DNA of 37,382 nt from an uncultured Oscillibacter sp. (GTDB lineage: Bacteria; Bacillota; Clostridia; Oscillospirales; Oscillospiraceae): positions 1 through 37,382 of the forward strand of contig CAJTZL010000025.1 of assembly GCA_910583695.1 (NCBI GenBank), given 5' to 3'. The position numbers and the translations under genes are program-made. The stretch's first letter is position 1, and each line of letters starts with the position of its first letter. Below the pieces are notes generated by a model. It was not told where the DNA came from and made no database searches. It saw nothing but the letters and a program-made list of their open reading frames with translations. Of this stretch, positions 8,607 through 17,118 are shown piece after piece.

Positions 8607-11033
8607 ATGGATTTTTATCGCTGCGAAAACTCCGACTGCGGCTTTGTGGCCGAGGCGGAACCGGACGTCTGCCCCCGCTGCGGGGGAACCTTTTTCACCG
8701 CCCTGACGGAGGAGGAGATGACCGCCTCCGACTGGGTGAACCTGGGCAATCAGGCGGTGGATGAGAAGCGGGAGACGGACGCCCTGGCCGCCTACCAGCG
8801 GGCGGCGGCTCTGAACGATCCCCTGGGCCTGACGAACCTGGGCTGGTGCCTGGAGGCAGGCATCGGCGTCCCGGCGGACCCCAAGCAGGCCGTGATGCTC
8901 TACGCCCAGGCGGCGGAGCAGGAGTACATGCCCGCCCTGACGAATCTGGGCTACTGCTATACATACGGCATCGGCGTGGAGACGGACTATGACAAGGCCC
9001 TGAAGTGCTTCCAGAAGGGGGCGGAGCAGGGCTTCCCCCGGGCCCAGTTCCTCCTGGGCGAGGCCTACCGCCGGGGCAGCGGCGTGGAGGCCGACGAGGC
9101 GGAGGCCGCCAAGTGGTATCAGTCCGCCGCGTGGCTGGGCTATCCCGGCGCCCAGACGGAGCTGGGCCGGTGCCTGGAGTTCGGCGCAGGGGTGGAGGAG
9201 GATTTGGAGCAGGCGGTGAAGTGGTACTCCGCTGCCGCGGAGCAGGGCAACGCCCCCGGCATGTGCTGCCTGGGCTTCATGTATGAGTCCGGCCGGGGCG
9301 TGGAGCAGAGCTGGGAGGAGGCCGTGGCGTGGTACCGCAAGGCCGCGGACAAGGGCTATCCCCGGGCCCTGTGCAATCTGGCGTGGTGCTATGAGCACGG
9401 CGAGGGGGTCAAGCGGGACTTCACCGAGGCCGTCCGGCTCTATCAGGAGGCGGCGGACCAGGAGTATCCCCGGGGCCAGCTGTGCCTGGGCCTCTGCTAT
9501 GAGCGGGGCCGAGGCGTGCCGGCGGACAAGGCCGCCGCCGCCGCGTGGTACCGCAAGGCCGCCGAGCAGGGAGACGAGGACGGCGCGTGCTGCCTGGGCT
9601 TTCTCTACGAGTCCGGCGAGGGCGTGGAGCAGAGCTGGGAGGAGGCCGCGGCGTGGTACCGCAAGTCCGCCGAGGGCGGGCTGCCCCGGGGCATGTGCAA
9701 TCTGGCATGGTGCTATGAGCACGGCGAGGGCGTGGAGCAGAGTCCGGAGGAGTCCTTCCTCTGGTACCAAAAGGCCGCGGATCAGGGGGACCCCCGGGGA
9801 CTGTTCAGCGTGGCCCGGGCCTATGACTACGGCATCGGCGTCGCCCAGGACATCGATGAGGCCGCCCGGTGGTATCAGAAGGCCGCGGACGCCGGGTCCG
9901 CCCCCGCCACCTGTGATCTGGGCGTGTGCTACGAGCGGGGCGAAGGCGTGCCCCAGAGCTTTGAGAAGGCGGTGGAGCTCTACCGCAAGGCCGCCGAGAT
10001 GGGCAACGCCCCGGGCCAGTGCAACCTGGGCTTCATGTACGAGTCCGGCCGGGGCGTGGAGCAGAGCTGGGAGGAGGCCGTGAAGTGGTATTCCGCCTCC
10101 GCCCAGCAGGGCTTCCCCCGGGCCATGTGCAATCTCGCCTGGTGCTATGAGACCGGAAACGGCGTGGAGCGCAACCTGAACCGGGCCGTCCACTGGTACC
10201 GAAAGGCCGCCGGGCAGGGAGAAGGCCGGGGCATGTACTGCCTGGGCACCTGCTACCGCTACGGCAAAGGCGTGGAGCAGGACGACGCCGAGGCCGCCAA
10301 GTGGTTTGAGCGGGCCGCCAACGGGGGCTATCCCCGGGCCCTGTGCGACCTGGGCGTGTGCTATGAATTTGGCGAGGGCGTGGAGCTGAGCCTGGAGCGG
10401 GCCGTGGACTGCTACCGTCAGGCGGCGGAGAAGGGCGACGCGGTGGGCCGGTGCAACCTGGGCTACATGTACGAGACGGGCCGGGGCGTGGAGAAAAGCG
10501 CCCTGGAGGCTGCTCGGCTTTACAAGCTGTCGGCGGAGGCGGGCTATCCCCGGGCCATGTGCTGCTACGGCTTCTGCTTCGAGTCCGGCCAGGGCGTGGC
10601 GAAAAAGGACACCGCCGAGGCGGCGGAGTGGTACCGGAGGGCCGCCGAGGCCGGGGACGCCACGGGGGCCTGCAACCTGGGCTATCTCTACGAGACCGGC
10701 GAGGGCGTGGAGCAGAGCTGGGAGAAGGCTGTGAACTACTACCGCCAGGCGGCGGACCTGGGCCAGCCCCGGGGGCAGTACCTGCTGGGCTGGTGCTACG
10801 AGCACGGCAAGGGCGTGGCCGCCAGCGCGGAGCGGGCCCGGGAGCTCTACGAGGCCTCCGCCCAGCAGGATTACCGGCACGCCGTGGAGGCCCTGGAACG
10901 TCTGAACGATCCCACCAAGGGGAAGAAAGCGCCGGAGCCCTCCGGCACCCCGGCCCGGAAGCCCCCGGAGAAAAAGGAGCGAAAGCCGGAAAAGGGCGGC
11001 TTCCTCAAGGGGCTCTTCGGCGGAAAGAAGTAA
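8607..11033 (+). CDS. Giant Sel1-repeat protein with N-terminal zinc ribbon
   Basis: An 808-residue protein. It begins with a zinc-ribbon-like knuckle pair (C6, C11, C22, C25). After a linker come about 19 consecutive 36-residue Sel1-like (TPR-type) repeats, each with the turn GxGV, from about residue 71 to 765. A tail of some 40 residues rich in Lys and Pro ends in FLKGLFGGKK. There is no signal peptide or membrane helix, so it is probably cytoplasmic. Sel1 arrays are alpha-solenoid scaffolds for protein-protein contacts. Many repeats carry Cys at fixed positions (CNLAWCYE, CCLGFLYE), unusual in density. ATG 8607 follows GGGAGG by 8 bases and is preferred over ATG 8589, which overlaps the ttcA stop. 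The partner and role are unknown. Confidence 0.9.
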   Translation: MDFYRCENSDCGFVAEAEPDVCPRCGGTFFTALTEEEMTASDWVNLGNQAVDEKRETDALAAYQRAAALNDPLGLTNLGWCLEAGIGVPADPKQAVMLYAQAAEQEYMPALTNLGYCYTYGIGVETDYDKALKCFQKGAEQGFPRAQFLLGEAYRRGSGVEADEAEAAKWYQSAAWLGYPGAQTELGRCLEFGAGVEEDLEQAVKWYSAAAEQGNAPGMCCLGFMYESGRGVEQSWEEAVAWYRKAADKGYPRALCNLAWCYEHGEGVKRDFTEAVRLYQEAADQEYPRGQLCLGLCYERGRGVPADKAAAAAWYRKAAEQGDEDGACCLGFLYESGEGVEQSWEEAAAWYRKSAEGGLPRGMCNLAWCYEHGEGVEQSPEESFLWYQKAADQGDPRGLFSVARAYDYGIGVAQDIDEAARWYQKAADAGSAPATCDLGVCYERGEGVPQSFEKAVELYRKAAEMGNAPGQCNLGFMYESGRGVEQSWEEAVKWYSASAQQGFPRAMCNLAWCYETGNGVERNLNRAVHWYRKAAGQGEGRGMYCLGTCYRYGKGVEQDDAEAAKWFERAANGGYPRALCDLGVCYEFGEGVELSLERAVDCYRQAAEKGDAVGRCNLGYMYETGRGVEKSALEAARLYKLSAEAGYPRAMCCYGFCFESGQGVAKKDTAEAAEWYRRAAEAGDATGACNLGYLYETGEGVEQSWEKAVNYYRQAADLGQPRGQYLLGWCYEHGKGVAASAERARELYEASAQQDYRHAVEALERLNDPTKGKKAPEPSGTPARKPPEKKERKPEKGGFLKGLFGGKK
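8817..10901 (+). repeat. In-gene array of about 19 Sel1 repeats (108-base units)
   Basis: The coding repeats have a 108-base period. Some units are almost identical at DNA level: 9271-9326 and 10027-10082 match at 55 of 56 bases and lie 756 bases (seven units) apart. This suggests recent internal duplication or gene conversion. Confidence 0.8.
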
Positions 11034-11039
11034 AAAACA

Positions 11040-11070
11040 CGCCTGGAGGCCGGACCTCCAGGCGCAGTTT
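11040..11070. terminator. Terminator after the Sel1 gene
   Basis: A 10-bp perfect stem (11040-11049 with 11055-11064), loop CCGGA, preceded by AAAAAA and followed by CAGTTT. The short U-run makes it moderate, so some read-through into the GH13 gene is likely. Confidence 0.6.
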
Positions 11071-11090
11071 CCGACAGGCGGTGTGTTTTG

Positions 11091-12791
11091 ATGAAACCCT
11101 CTTGCCCCTGGTGGCAGAACAAAATCGCGTATCAAATCTACCCCAAGAGCTTCCTGGACACCGGCGGGGACGGAATCGGGGACCTGCCCGGCGTCCTCTC
11201 CAAGCTGGACTATTTGCAGGACCTGGGGGTGGACATCCTCTGGCTCTCCCCGGTCTATCCCTCCCCCATGGTGGACCAGGGATACGATATCTCTGATTAT
11301 TACGGCGTCGACCCCCGCTTCGGGTCCATGGAGGACCTGGAGGCCCTGATTCGGGAGTTGAAGCGCCGGGGCATGCATCTGGTGATGGATCTGGTGGTGA
11401 GCCATTGCTCCGACCAGCACCCTTGGTTCCAGGCGGCCGTCCGGGACCCGGAGGGGAAATACGGGCGCTATTTCTACCTGAAGCCTGGGAAGAACAGCGG
11501 TCCCCCCAACAACTGGCGGGCGGAGTTCGGCGGAAGCTGCTGGGACCGGCTGCCGGGCTCGGACCTCTTCTATTTTCACACCTTCGCCAGGGAGCAGCCG
11601 GACCTGAACTGGGAAAATCCGGAGGTCCGGCGGGAAATCTGCGGCATGGTGAACTGGTGGCTGGACAAGGGGGTTTCCGGCTTCCGGCTGGACGCCGTCA
11701 TCAATTTGAAAAAGGACCTCTCCTTCCGGGACGGCCCCGCCGACAGCCCCGACGGCACCTGCGCCGTGTCCAGCATGCTGCCCCGGACGGCGGAGATCGG
11801 GGAATTTCTGAACCAGCTGAAACGGGAGTGCTTCCTCCCCCACGACGCCTTCACCGTGGGCGAGGTCTTCAGCATCGCCCCGGAGCGGGTGGTGGAGTTC
11901 GGCGGGCCGGAGGGCTATTTTTCCACCCTCTTCGACTTCGGCCATTGCGTGGCGGACCACTGCGGGGCCTATTGGTATCAGTACAGGCCCTTCGATTTCC
12001 GGGTCTGGCGGGACGCGGTGTTTCAGTCCCAGGAGAATGCGGGGGACGCCGTGTTCCTGGCCAACCTCCTGGAAAACCACGACCAGCCCCGGAGCGCCAG
12101 CTTCTTCCTGCCGGAGGGAGACGACGGCTATGCGGGAATCACCGCCCTGGCGGCCCTGTCCATGCTGCTGCGGGGCATCCCCTTCCTCTACCAGGGCCAG
12201 GAAATCGGCATGCGGAACGGGAGTTTTCAAACCGTGGAGGACTTCGAGGACCTGAGCACCCGGGACCAGTACCGGGCGGCCCGGGCCGCCGGGCGGACGG
12301 AGGAGGAGGCCATGGCCGCCTGCCGCCGCCACAGCCGAGACAACGCCCGGACCCCCATGCAGTGGACCGGGGGCCGGAACGCCGGGTTCACCTCCGGCAC
12401 ACCCTGGTTCCCGGTGAACCCCAACTACCGGGAGCTGAACGTGGAGGCCGACGCCGCCAAGGAGCGGTCCGTCCGGGCCTGGTACAAGCGCCTCCTGGCT
12501 CTGCGGAAGGACCCGGAGTGGGAGGACGTGCTGGTTCGGGGCGGCTTCCGCCCCGCCTTCCGGGAGGAGCCGGAGATTTTCGCCTACTGGCGGACCGGGG
12601 AGCGCTCCGGGAAGCGGGTCCTGGTCCTCTGCCACTATGGCCGGGGGCAGGCCTTCGTTCCCTTGGAAGAGCCCTTCCGGACGCTGCTGAACAACTATGA
12701 CGGCCTGGAGCGCCGGGAGGGCCGCCTCCGGCTGGAGGCCTATCAAGTGGTGGTGCTGGCCTGCGGGGCCGGAGAAGAGGAGGAGCTATGA
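11091..12791 (+). CDS. GH13 alpha-glucosidase (oligo-1,6-glucosidase family)
   Basis: Cytoplasmic glycoside hydrolase that releases glucose from short alpha-glucosides. The 566-residue length is standard. The four GH13 regions are present: DLVVSH (D100-H105), GFRLDAV with nucleophile D201, FTVGEVF with acid/base E258, and LLENHD with D331. ENPEVRREI and QIYPKSFLDTGGDGIGDL are typical of the oligo-1,6-glucosidase/trehalose-6-phosphate hydrolase group. The residue after the nucleophile is Ala, where isomaltases usually have Val and maltases Thr, so linkage preference is open. Region I reads SHCSDQHP rather than the usual NHTSDEHP. ATG 11091 is chosen over TTG 11088; AGGCGG lies 9 bases upstream. 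Its stop overlaps the HAD start (ATGA). No sugar transporter is adjacent. Confidence 0.92.
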   Translation: MKPSCPWWQNKIAYQIYPKSFLDTGGDGIGDLPGVLSKLDYLQDLGVDILWLSPVYPSPMVDQGYDISDYYGVDPRFGSMEDLEALIRELKRRGMHLVMDLVVSHCSDQHPWFQAAVRDPEGKYGRYFYLKPGKNSGPPNNWRAEFGGSCWDRLPGSDLFYFHTFAREQPDLNWENPEVRREICGMVNWWLDKGVSGFRLDAVINLKKDLSFRDGPADSPDGTCAVSSMLPRTAEIGEFLNQLKRECFLPHDAFTVGEVFSIAPERVVEFGGPEGYFSTLFDFGHCVADHCGAYWYQYRPFDFRVWRDAVFQSQENAGDAVFLANLLENHDQPRSASFFLPEGDDGYAGITALAALSMLLRGIPFLYQGQEIGMRNGSFQTVEDFEDLSTRDQYRAARAAGRTEEEAMAACRRHSRDNARTPMQWTGGRNAGFTSGTPWFPVNPNYRELNVEADAAKERSVRAWYKRLLALRKDPEWEDVLVRGGFRPAFREEPEIFAYWRTGERSGKRVLVLCHYGRGQAFVPLEEPFRTLLNNYDGLERREGRLRLEAYQVVVLACGAGEEEEL

Positions 12792-13405
12792 CTCGCAGCA
12801 TCATCTTCGACATGGGCAACGTGCTGATTCACTGGAAGCCCGAACTGTTTGTGGAGCGCCTGGGCGTCCCGCAGGAGGACCGCGCCCTGCTTCTGCGGGA
12901 GGTCTTCGGCTCCGTGGAGTGGATTCAGATGGACCGGGGGACCCTCTCCTTTGAGGGCGGCCTTTCCGCCGTCTGCCGCCGCCTGCCGGAAAGACTCCGG
13001 GACTCCGCCCGGGAGCTGACCCTGCACTGGTGGCGGCATTGGCTGCTGCCCATGGAGGGCATGGCGGAGCTGGTGCGGGAGCTGAAGGGGCTTGGGTACG
13101 GCATTTACCTGCTGTCCAACGCCAAGGAGGACCTGCCCCGGTACTTTGACCGCATACCGGGGAGCGAGTGCTTCGACGGCCGGGTTGTCTCCGCAGACTG
13201 GAAGCTCCTGAAGCCCCAGCCGGAGATTTACCAGACCCTGCTCCGGGAGTACGGCCTCCGGGCGGAGGAGTGCTTCTTCATCGACGATCTGAACATCAAC
13301 ATCGAAGGGGCCCGGTTCGTCGGCATGGACGGCGCGATTTTTGACGGGGACCTCCCCCGCCTCCGCCGCAGCCTGAACGCCGCCGGAGTCCCGGTGACGG
13401 CCTGA
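12788..13405 (+). CDS. HAD-family phosphatase, YihX-like
   Basis: Haloacid-dehalogenase-type hydrolase of 205 residues. Motif I is FDMGNV with nucleophile D8; the usual second Asp is Gly, as in E. coli YihX (glucose-1-phosphate phosphatase). Motif II is LLSNA, motif III is the Lys in LLKPQPEIY, and motif IV is FFIDD followed by NIEGA, which also matches YihX. It starts inside the stop of the GH13 gene (ATGA), so it is translationally coupled. A role in dephosphorylating a sugar phosphate in the same alpha-glucan route is inference. Its substrate could be another small phosphate ester. Confidence 0.85.
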   Translation: MTRSIIFDMGNVLIHWKPELFVERLGVPQEDRALLLREVFGSVEWIQMDRGTLSFEGGLSAVCRRLPERLRDSARELTLHWWRHWLLPMEGMAELVRELKGLGYGIYLLSNAKEDLPRYFDRIPGSECFDGRVVSADWKLLKPQPEIYQTLLREYGLRAEECFFIDDLNINIEGARFVGMDGAIFDGDLPRLRRSLNAAGVPVTA

Positions 13406-13455
13406 TCCGGCCGCCGCAGCGGAAAACGCGGTTTTGCAGTGCGTGGACCATAAAG

Positions 13456-13484
13456 ACGCCCTCCCAGAATGGGAGGGCGTTTTG
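13456..13484. terminator. Bidirectional terminator between convergent genes
   Basis: An 11-bp perfect stem (13456-13466 with 13470-13480), loop GAA, followed by TTTT on the plus strand and by TTT in the minus-strand reading. It separates the HAD gene from the convergent HTH gene. Confidence 0.85.
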
Positions 13485-14375
13485 TCACTCCTCCCGGGGA
13501 GACAGGGCCACGGCGGCCACGGCGCAGAGGATGCCCCCCACCGCAAAGACCCACCAAGCGGTCCCCCACAGGTTCAGGGACAGCCCCAGGCCCACATAGA
13601 CCGCCGTGGCCAGCAGCATGATGACCCCGCAGACGGTTCCAATGAGGTCGTTGCGCCGCTTGACCTCCGAAGCGGGGTCGTTCTCCCGGTTGTACCGGGC
13701 CACATCGTACTTGTCGTGCAGGATGCCTCCATAGATAAAAGACCACACCGCCCCGGCGATGATCAGCAAAAACACAGCCATGGCCCAGGACTCGTAGGGC
13801 TCCTTCTCCGGAAAGGCGGAGAAAAACAGCGCCAGCAGTGCAACGGCAAACAAAATGCTTCCCACGCCCCCGGCAATATGCCAGATGAACTTCTGCTGAA
13901 AGGCCTCCTTCTGCTCCTCGGTGTAAAAGTCCGTAATCACTGGGTTCTTCCTGCAAAAGTTCTCATGCTGGATGCCGGAGACCACCAGGACCACCACACT
14001 CACCGTAATGACAAACAGCTGGGCCGCATCCGCCGGCAGCTCCGGCACGCCCAGCGTCTCCAGCAGGCCGCACATGCCCGTCCCGGCGATGATTGCCGCC
14101 ACGGCCAGGGAGACCCGCCCGGCGAAGCGGGTCATAAAGTCGTCGTACTTCGCCGTGTCGGCGGTGCGGCTCTCCTCCACGCTGCCCCGAAGGAGGGTGT
14201 CCAGGTTCACGCTGTACAAATCGCAGATTCGCAGTAATGTATCCATCTCGGGAAAGCTCAGGCCGCCCTCCCACTTGCTGACGGACTGGCGGGACACGTC
14301 CAACTGCTCCGCCAGCTGTTCCTGGGTGACTCCGGCCTGGGCCCGGAGGAATTGCAGATTTTCGGAAAACGACAT
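13485..14375 (-). CDS. XRE-type HTH regulator with membrane domain
   Basis: A 296-residue protein. Residues 5-60 form a Cro/CI-type helix-turn-helix (TQEQLAEQLDVSRQSVSKWE). After a short linker come about six hydrophobic segments (about 88-110, 125-147, 170-195, 200-225, 240-265 and 270-290). The DNA-binding part is thus tethered to the inner face of the membrane. Such HTH-membrane fusions are common in Clostridia and are assumed to sense the envelope or regulate a neighbour, but no ligand is known. The ATG at 14375 has AGGAGG about 10 bases upstream on the minus strand. It is transcribed away from the nnr gene. The target is unknown; self-regulation is plausible. Confidence 0.85.
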   Translation of the reverse strand: MSFSENLQFLRAQAGVTQEQLAEQLDVSRQSVSKWEGGLSFPEMDTLLRICDLYSVNLDTLLRGSVEESRTADTAKYDDFMTRFAGRVSLAVAAIIAGTGMCGLLETLGVPELPADAAQLFVITVSVVVLVVSGIQHENFCRKNPVITDFYTEEQKEAFQQKFIWHIAGGVGSILFAVALLALFFSAFPEKEPYESWAMAVFLLIIAGAVWSFIYGGILHDKYDVARYNRENDPASEVKRRNDLIGTVCGVIMLLATAVYVGLGLSLNLWGTAWWVFAVGGILCAVAAVALSPREE

Positions 14376-14668
14376 AAGGGGAACCCCTCCTTAAATTTGG
14401 TGTCTCCATTCTGCCTCGGCGGAGGCGGAAGCACCAGTCCTTTTGGGTTGCGTTTGCGGAAATTCATGTAAACTTCAGGTTGCATCCCCCGTTTCAGAGG
14501 GGTTTTGGAGCCGTCCGGCAATTTTTTGAGCACGGCGGTTTTGCCGGGGCGGCTTCCCGCCCTCGGAGCCTGAAGACGGCCCCGCCTCTCAAGCACCCTG
14601 TCCCGCAGGAGGGTTTTCTACACCCAGCTTAACCGCTGGGAGGGGGCTTGTCAAGAGGCCCGGGCCTA
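14376..14668. other. Intergenic region between divergent HTH and nnr genes
   Basis: No gene is supported. Beyond the ribosome-binding site of the minus-strand HTH gene it holds short hairpins, for example CCCAGC-TTAACC-GCTGGG (14623-14640), and a GC-rich patch near 14540-14590. I found no clear minus-strand promoter and no RNA family I can name. Confidence 0.4.
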
Positions 14669-14697
14669 TTGCGTTCCCGCCGGGAATCCGCTATAAT
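14669..14697 (+). promoter_or_regulatory. Sigma-A promoter of the nnr operon
   Basis: TTGCGT at 14669-14674 and TATAAT at 14692-14697, spacer 17 bases, 38 bases before the nnr ATG. Confidence 0.75.
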
Positions 14698-14735
14698 CAA
14701 ACCATCCGAATTTGACACGCGGGAGGTATGGGCTC

Positions 14736-16280
14736 ATGAAACTGGCGGCAGCGGCGCAGATGCGGGAATTGGACCGCAGGGCCATCGAAGAACGGAACAT
14801 CCCCTCCATCGACCTGATGGAGCGGGCGGCGGCGGAGGTGGCCCAGGCGGCCCTGGACCTGCTGCCGGAAAAGCCCTCCAGATGCCGGGCGGCGGTCTTC
14901 TGCGGCGCGGGGAACAACGGCGGAGACGGCATCGGCGCGGCGCGGCTCCTCTTTTTGATGGGGCTCAAGGTCCGGGTCTTCCTGGTGGGGAACTACGACC
15001 GCCTCACCCCCGACGCCATGGAGGAGACGGGCCGCCTCAGCGAGTGCGGCGTGGAGCTGGAGGACTTCGACCCCGGGGACAGGGCCCAGGCCGCCTGGGC
15101 CCGGAGCTGTCAGGTGGTGATCGACGCGGTGTTCGGTGTGGGCCTCTCCCGGGAGATCGCCCCGGAGTCCGAATTCGCAGCCGCCCTGGACCTCATCAAC
15201 GTCTGCCGGGGCGCGGTGGTCTCCGCCGACGTGGCCAGCGGCGTGGAGGCAGACACGGGACGGGTTCTGGGCCGGGCGGTGAAGGCGGACCGCACCGTTA
15301 CCTTCTCCCTGCCCAAAATCGGCCAGTTTACCGGGGCCGGGGCCGTCCTCTCCGGAAGGGTGACAGTCCACGACATCGGCATTCCCGCCGCCCTGGTCCG
15401 GGAGGTTTCCTGTCCTGTCCAGACGGTGGAGACGGACTTTGCCCGGGAGGCCCTGCCGCCCCGGAAGCCGGACGGCCACAAGGGGGACTTCGGCAAGGTT
15501 CTGGTGGTGGGCGGCTCCGTGGGCTATACCGGCGCGCCCTATCTCACCGCCTCGGCGGCGGTCCGGTCCGGCTGCGGGCTGGTGTATTTGGGGGTGCCGG
15601 AGAGCATCTGGCCGGTGGAGGCGGTCAAGTGCGCCTCCGCCATGCCCTTCCCCCTGGCGGACCGCCGGGGAGTCCTGAGCCATCGTGCCCTGCCGGAGGT
15701 GCTGGAACGCCTGGAGGGCTGCGGCGTCCTGGCCCTGGGGCCGGGGCTGGGCCGCCGGCCCTCCGCAAGGCGGCTGGTGCTGGAGCTCCTCCGGCAGACG
15801 GAAAAGCCCGTGGTGCTGGACGCCGACGGCATAAACGCGCTGGAGGGACATATAGATATTCTGGACAGCCGCCGGGGGCGCGTGACCATCCTGACCCCTC
15901 ACGGCGGGGAGTTCGCCCGCCTGGGGGGAGCCCCCGCCGGGGATACGGCGGGGGCGGCCCGGGCCTTCGCCCGGGATCATGGCTGCATTCTGGTCCTCAA
16001 GGACCATCGGACCGTCACCGCCGGGCCGGAGGGAAACGCCCTGGTGAACACCACCGGCAATTCCGGCCTTGCCAAGGGAGGCAGCGGCGACGTGCTGACG
16101 GGCCTCATCGCCTCCCTGCTGGCCCAGGGGGCCAGCCCGGTGATGGCGGCAGCGGGGGGCGTCTGGGTCCACGGCCGGGCCGGGGATCTGGCGGCGGAGG
16201 CGCGGACGGAATACGGCCTGACGCCGAAGGACGTGATCGCCGCCTTCCCCAGGGTATTTTCAGAGCTTCAGGGAAATTGA
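14736..16280 (+). CDS. nnr: Bifunctional NAD(P)H-hydrate epimerase/dehydratase
   Basis: Repairs hydrated NADH and NADPH. The N-terminal YjeF_N domain (about residues 1-210) interconverts R and S hydrates. The C-terminal ribokinase-like domain (about 225-510) dehydrates the S form with ADP. The 514-residue fused form is the common bacterial layout. Visible hallmarks are GNNGGDG and DAVFGVGL in the epimerase part, with LDADGIN, TPHGGEF and the nucleotide-binding AKGGSGDVLTG in the dehydratase part. ATG 14736 is preferred over ATG 14712 because GGGAGG lies just upstream. It heads a run with the lipoprotein and mazF. In other Bacillota this gene often sits near acpS, a lipoprotein, alr and mazEF, so the context is partly conserved. 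Confidence 0.93.
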   Translation: MKLAAAAQMRELDRRAIEERNIPSIDLMERAAAEVAQAALDLLPEKPSRCRAAVFCGAGNNGGDGIGAARLLFLMGLKVRVFLVGNYDRLTPDAMEETGRLSECGVELEDFDPGDRAQAAWARSCQVVIDAVFGVGLSREIAPESEFAAALDLINVCRGAVVSADVASGVEADTGRVLGRAVKADRTVTFSLPKIGQFTGAGAVLSGRVTVHDIGIPAALVREVSCPVQTVETDFAREALPPRKPDGHKGDFGKVLVVGGSVGYTGAPYLTASAAVRSGCGLVYLGVPESIWPVEAVKCASAMPFPLADRRGVLSHRALPEVLERLEGCGVLALGPGLGRRPSARRLVLELLRQTEKPVVLDADGINALEGHIDILDSRRGRVTILTPHGGEFARLGGAPAGDTAGAARAFARDHGCILVLKDHRTVTAGPEGNALVNTTGNSGLAKGGSGDVLTGLIASLLAQGASPVMAAAGGVWVHGRAGDLAAEARTEYGLTPKDVIAAFPRVFSELQGN

Positions 16281-16299
16281 ACATCAAGGAGGTTTTCCG

Positions 16300-16914
16300 G
16301 TGCGCCTATGGAAGTGCGTACCAATGATAACCCTGCTTTTGCTGCTGGCGGCCTGCGGCGGCGGAGCAGGCGGGGATGGGGAGTCCCGGACGGCGGACCT
16401 GCGGGACCGCTACCACGACTGCGCGGGCTGCACCATGGAGGCCCGCGTCTCCTGCAGTCAGGAGGGGCTGGCCTGGGAGGCGGAACTCCGCTGCGACTAT
16501 GTTCCCGGCGGGGAGAGCGTTGTGGAGGTCCTGTCCCCGGAGACCATCGCCGGGGTGAAGGCCGTTTTGAGCGACACGGACTGGCGGCTGGAGTACGAGG
16601 ACGCCAGCCTCAACGCCGGAACTCTCAGCGATGAGGAGATCAGCCCCGCCGCCTGCCTGCCCCGGCTGATGAGCGCCCTGCGGGACGGCTGGCTGCTGGA
16701 GGAGAACGAGGAGGAGTGGAACGGCGTCCCCTGCCTCCGCCTCACGGTGGACCAGACGGGGGTGAAGGACGGGAAAATCCTCTCCACCGTCTGGCTGAAG
16801 CTGGCGGACGGAACCCCGGCCCGGGGAGAAATCGCCGTGGATGGGGAAATCATTTTGACGGCGGACTTTACGAGCTTCTCCTTTTGTGATACAATGTCGG
16901 AAAACGCCGCCTGA
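16300..16914 (+). CDS. Predicted lipoprotein between nnr and mazF
   Basis: A 204-residue exported lipoprotein. The signal has positive residues, a run of Leu and the lipobox LLAAC (about residues 15-19), followed by a Gly/Asp-rich spacer. The mature part (about 35-200) looks like alternating beta strands of a LolA/YdcC-like (outer-membrane lipoprotein carrier-related) fold, which also fits its place before mazF; this fold call is tentative. The start is GTG 16300, 7 bases after AAGGAGG (16286-16292). It lies 19 bases after nnr, so it is in the same operon. The role may be binding a hydrophobic ligand or envelope surveillance. Confidence 0.7.
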   Translation: MRLWKCVPMITLLLLLAACGGGAGGDGESRTADLRDRYHDCAGCTMEARVSCSQEGLAWEAELRCDYVPGGESVVEVLSPETIAGVKAVLSDTDWRLEYEDASLNAGTLSDEEISPAACLPRLMSALRDGWLLEENEEEWNGVPCLRLTVDQTGVKDGKILSTVWLKLADGTPARGEIAVDGEIILTADFTSFSFCDTMSENAA

Positions 16915-17118
16915 CGCTTCGCACGGACCAGCCTCCCCCCGCATAGGATGACGTGGGGCGAGGACGCCGGAATTTGTCCCTCCCGCGGTTTGAACGCAAG
17001 ATTCCCGGAGGAGGCGTATAAATTCCGAAACTGCGTGGGAGAATGAGAGTGGCCTCACCGAGGGGGAAGAAACTTCCTCCCCGATGGCGGGTACTTCTTT
17101 CGGCGGAGTGTGAACTTT

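Noticed and set aside
8817..10901. CRISPR-like periodic repeats
   Set aside because: The period is 108 bases, in frame, and encodes Sel1 units; there are no spacers.
8550..12746. A minus-strand open frame of about 1,400 codons antisense to the Sel1 and GH13 genes
   Set aside because: It mirrors the sense genes: repetitive Ala/Leu/Gly/Pro sequence with the same 108-base period, no ribosome-binding site, no domain. High third-position GC keeps antisense frames open here.
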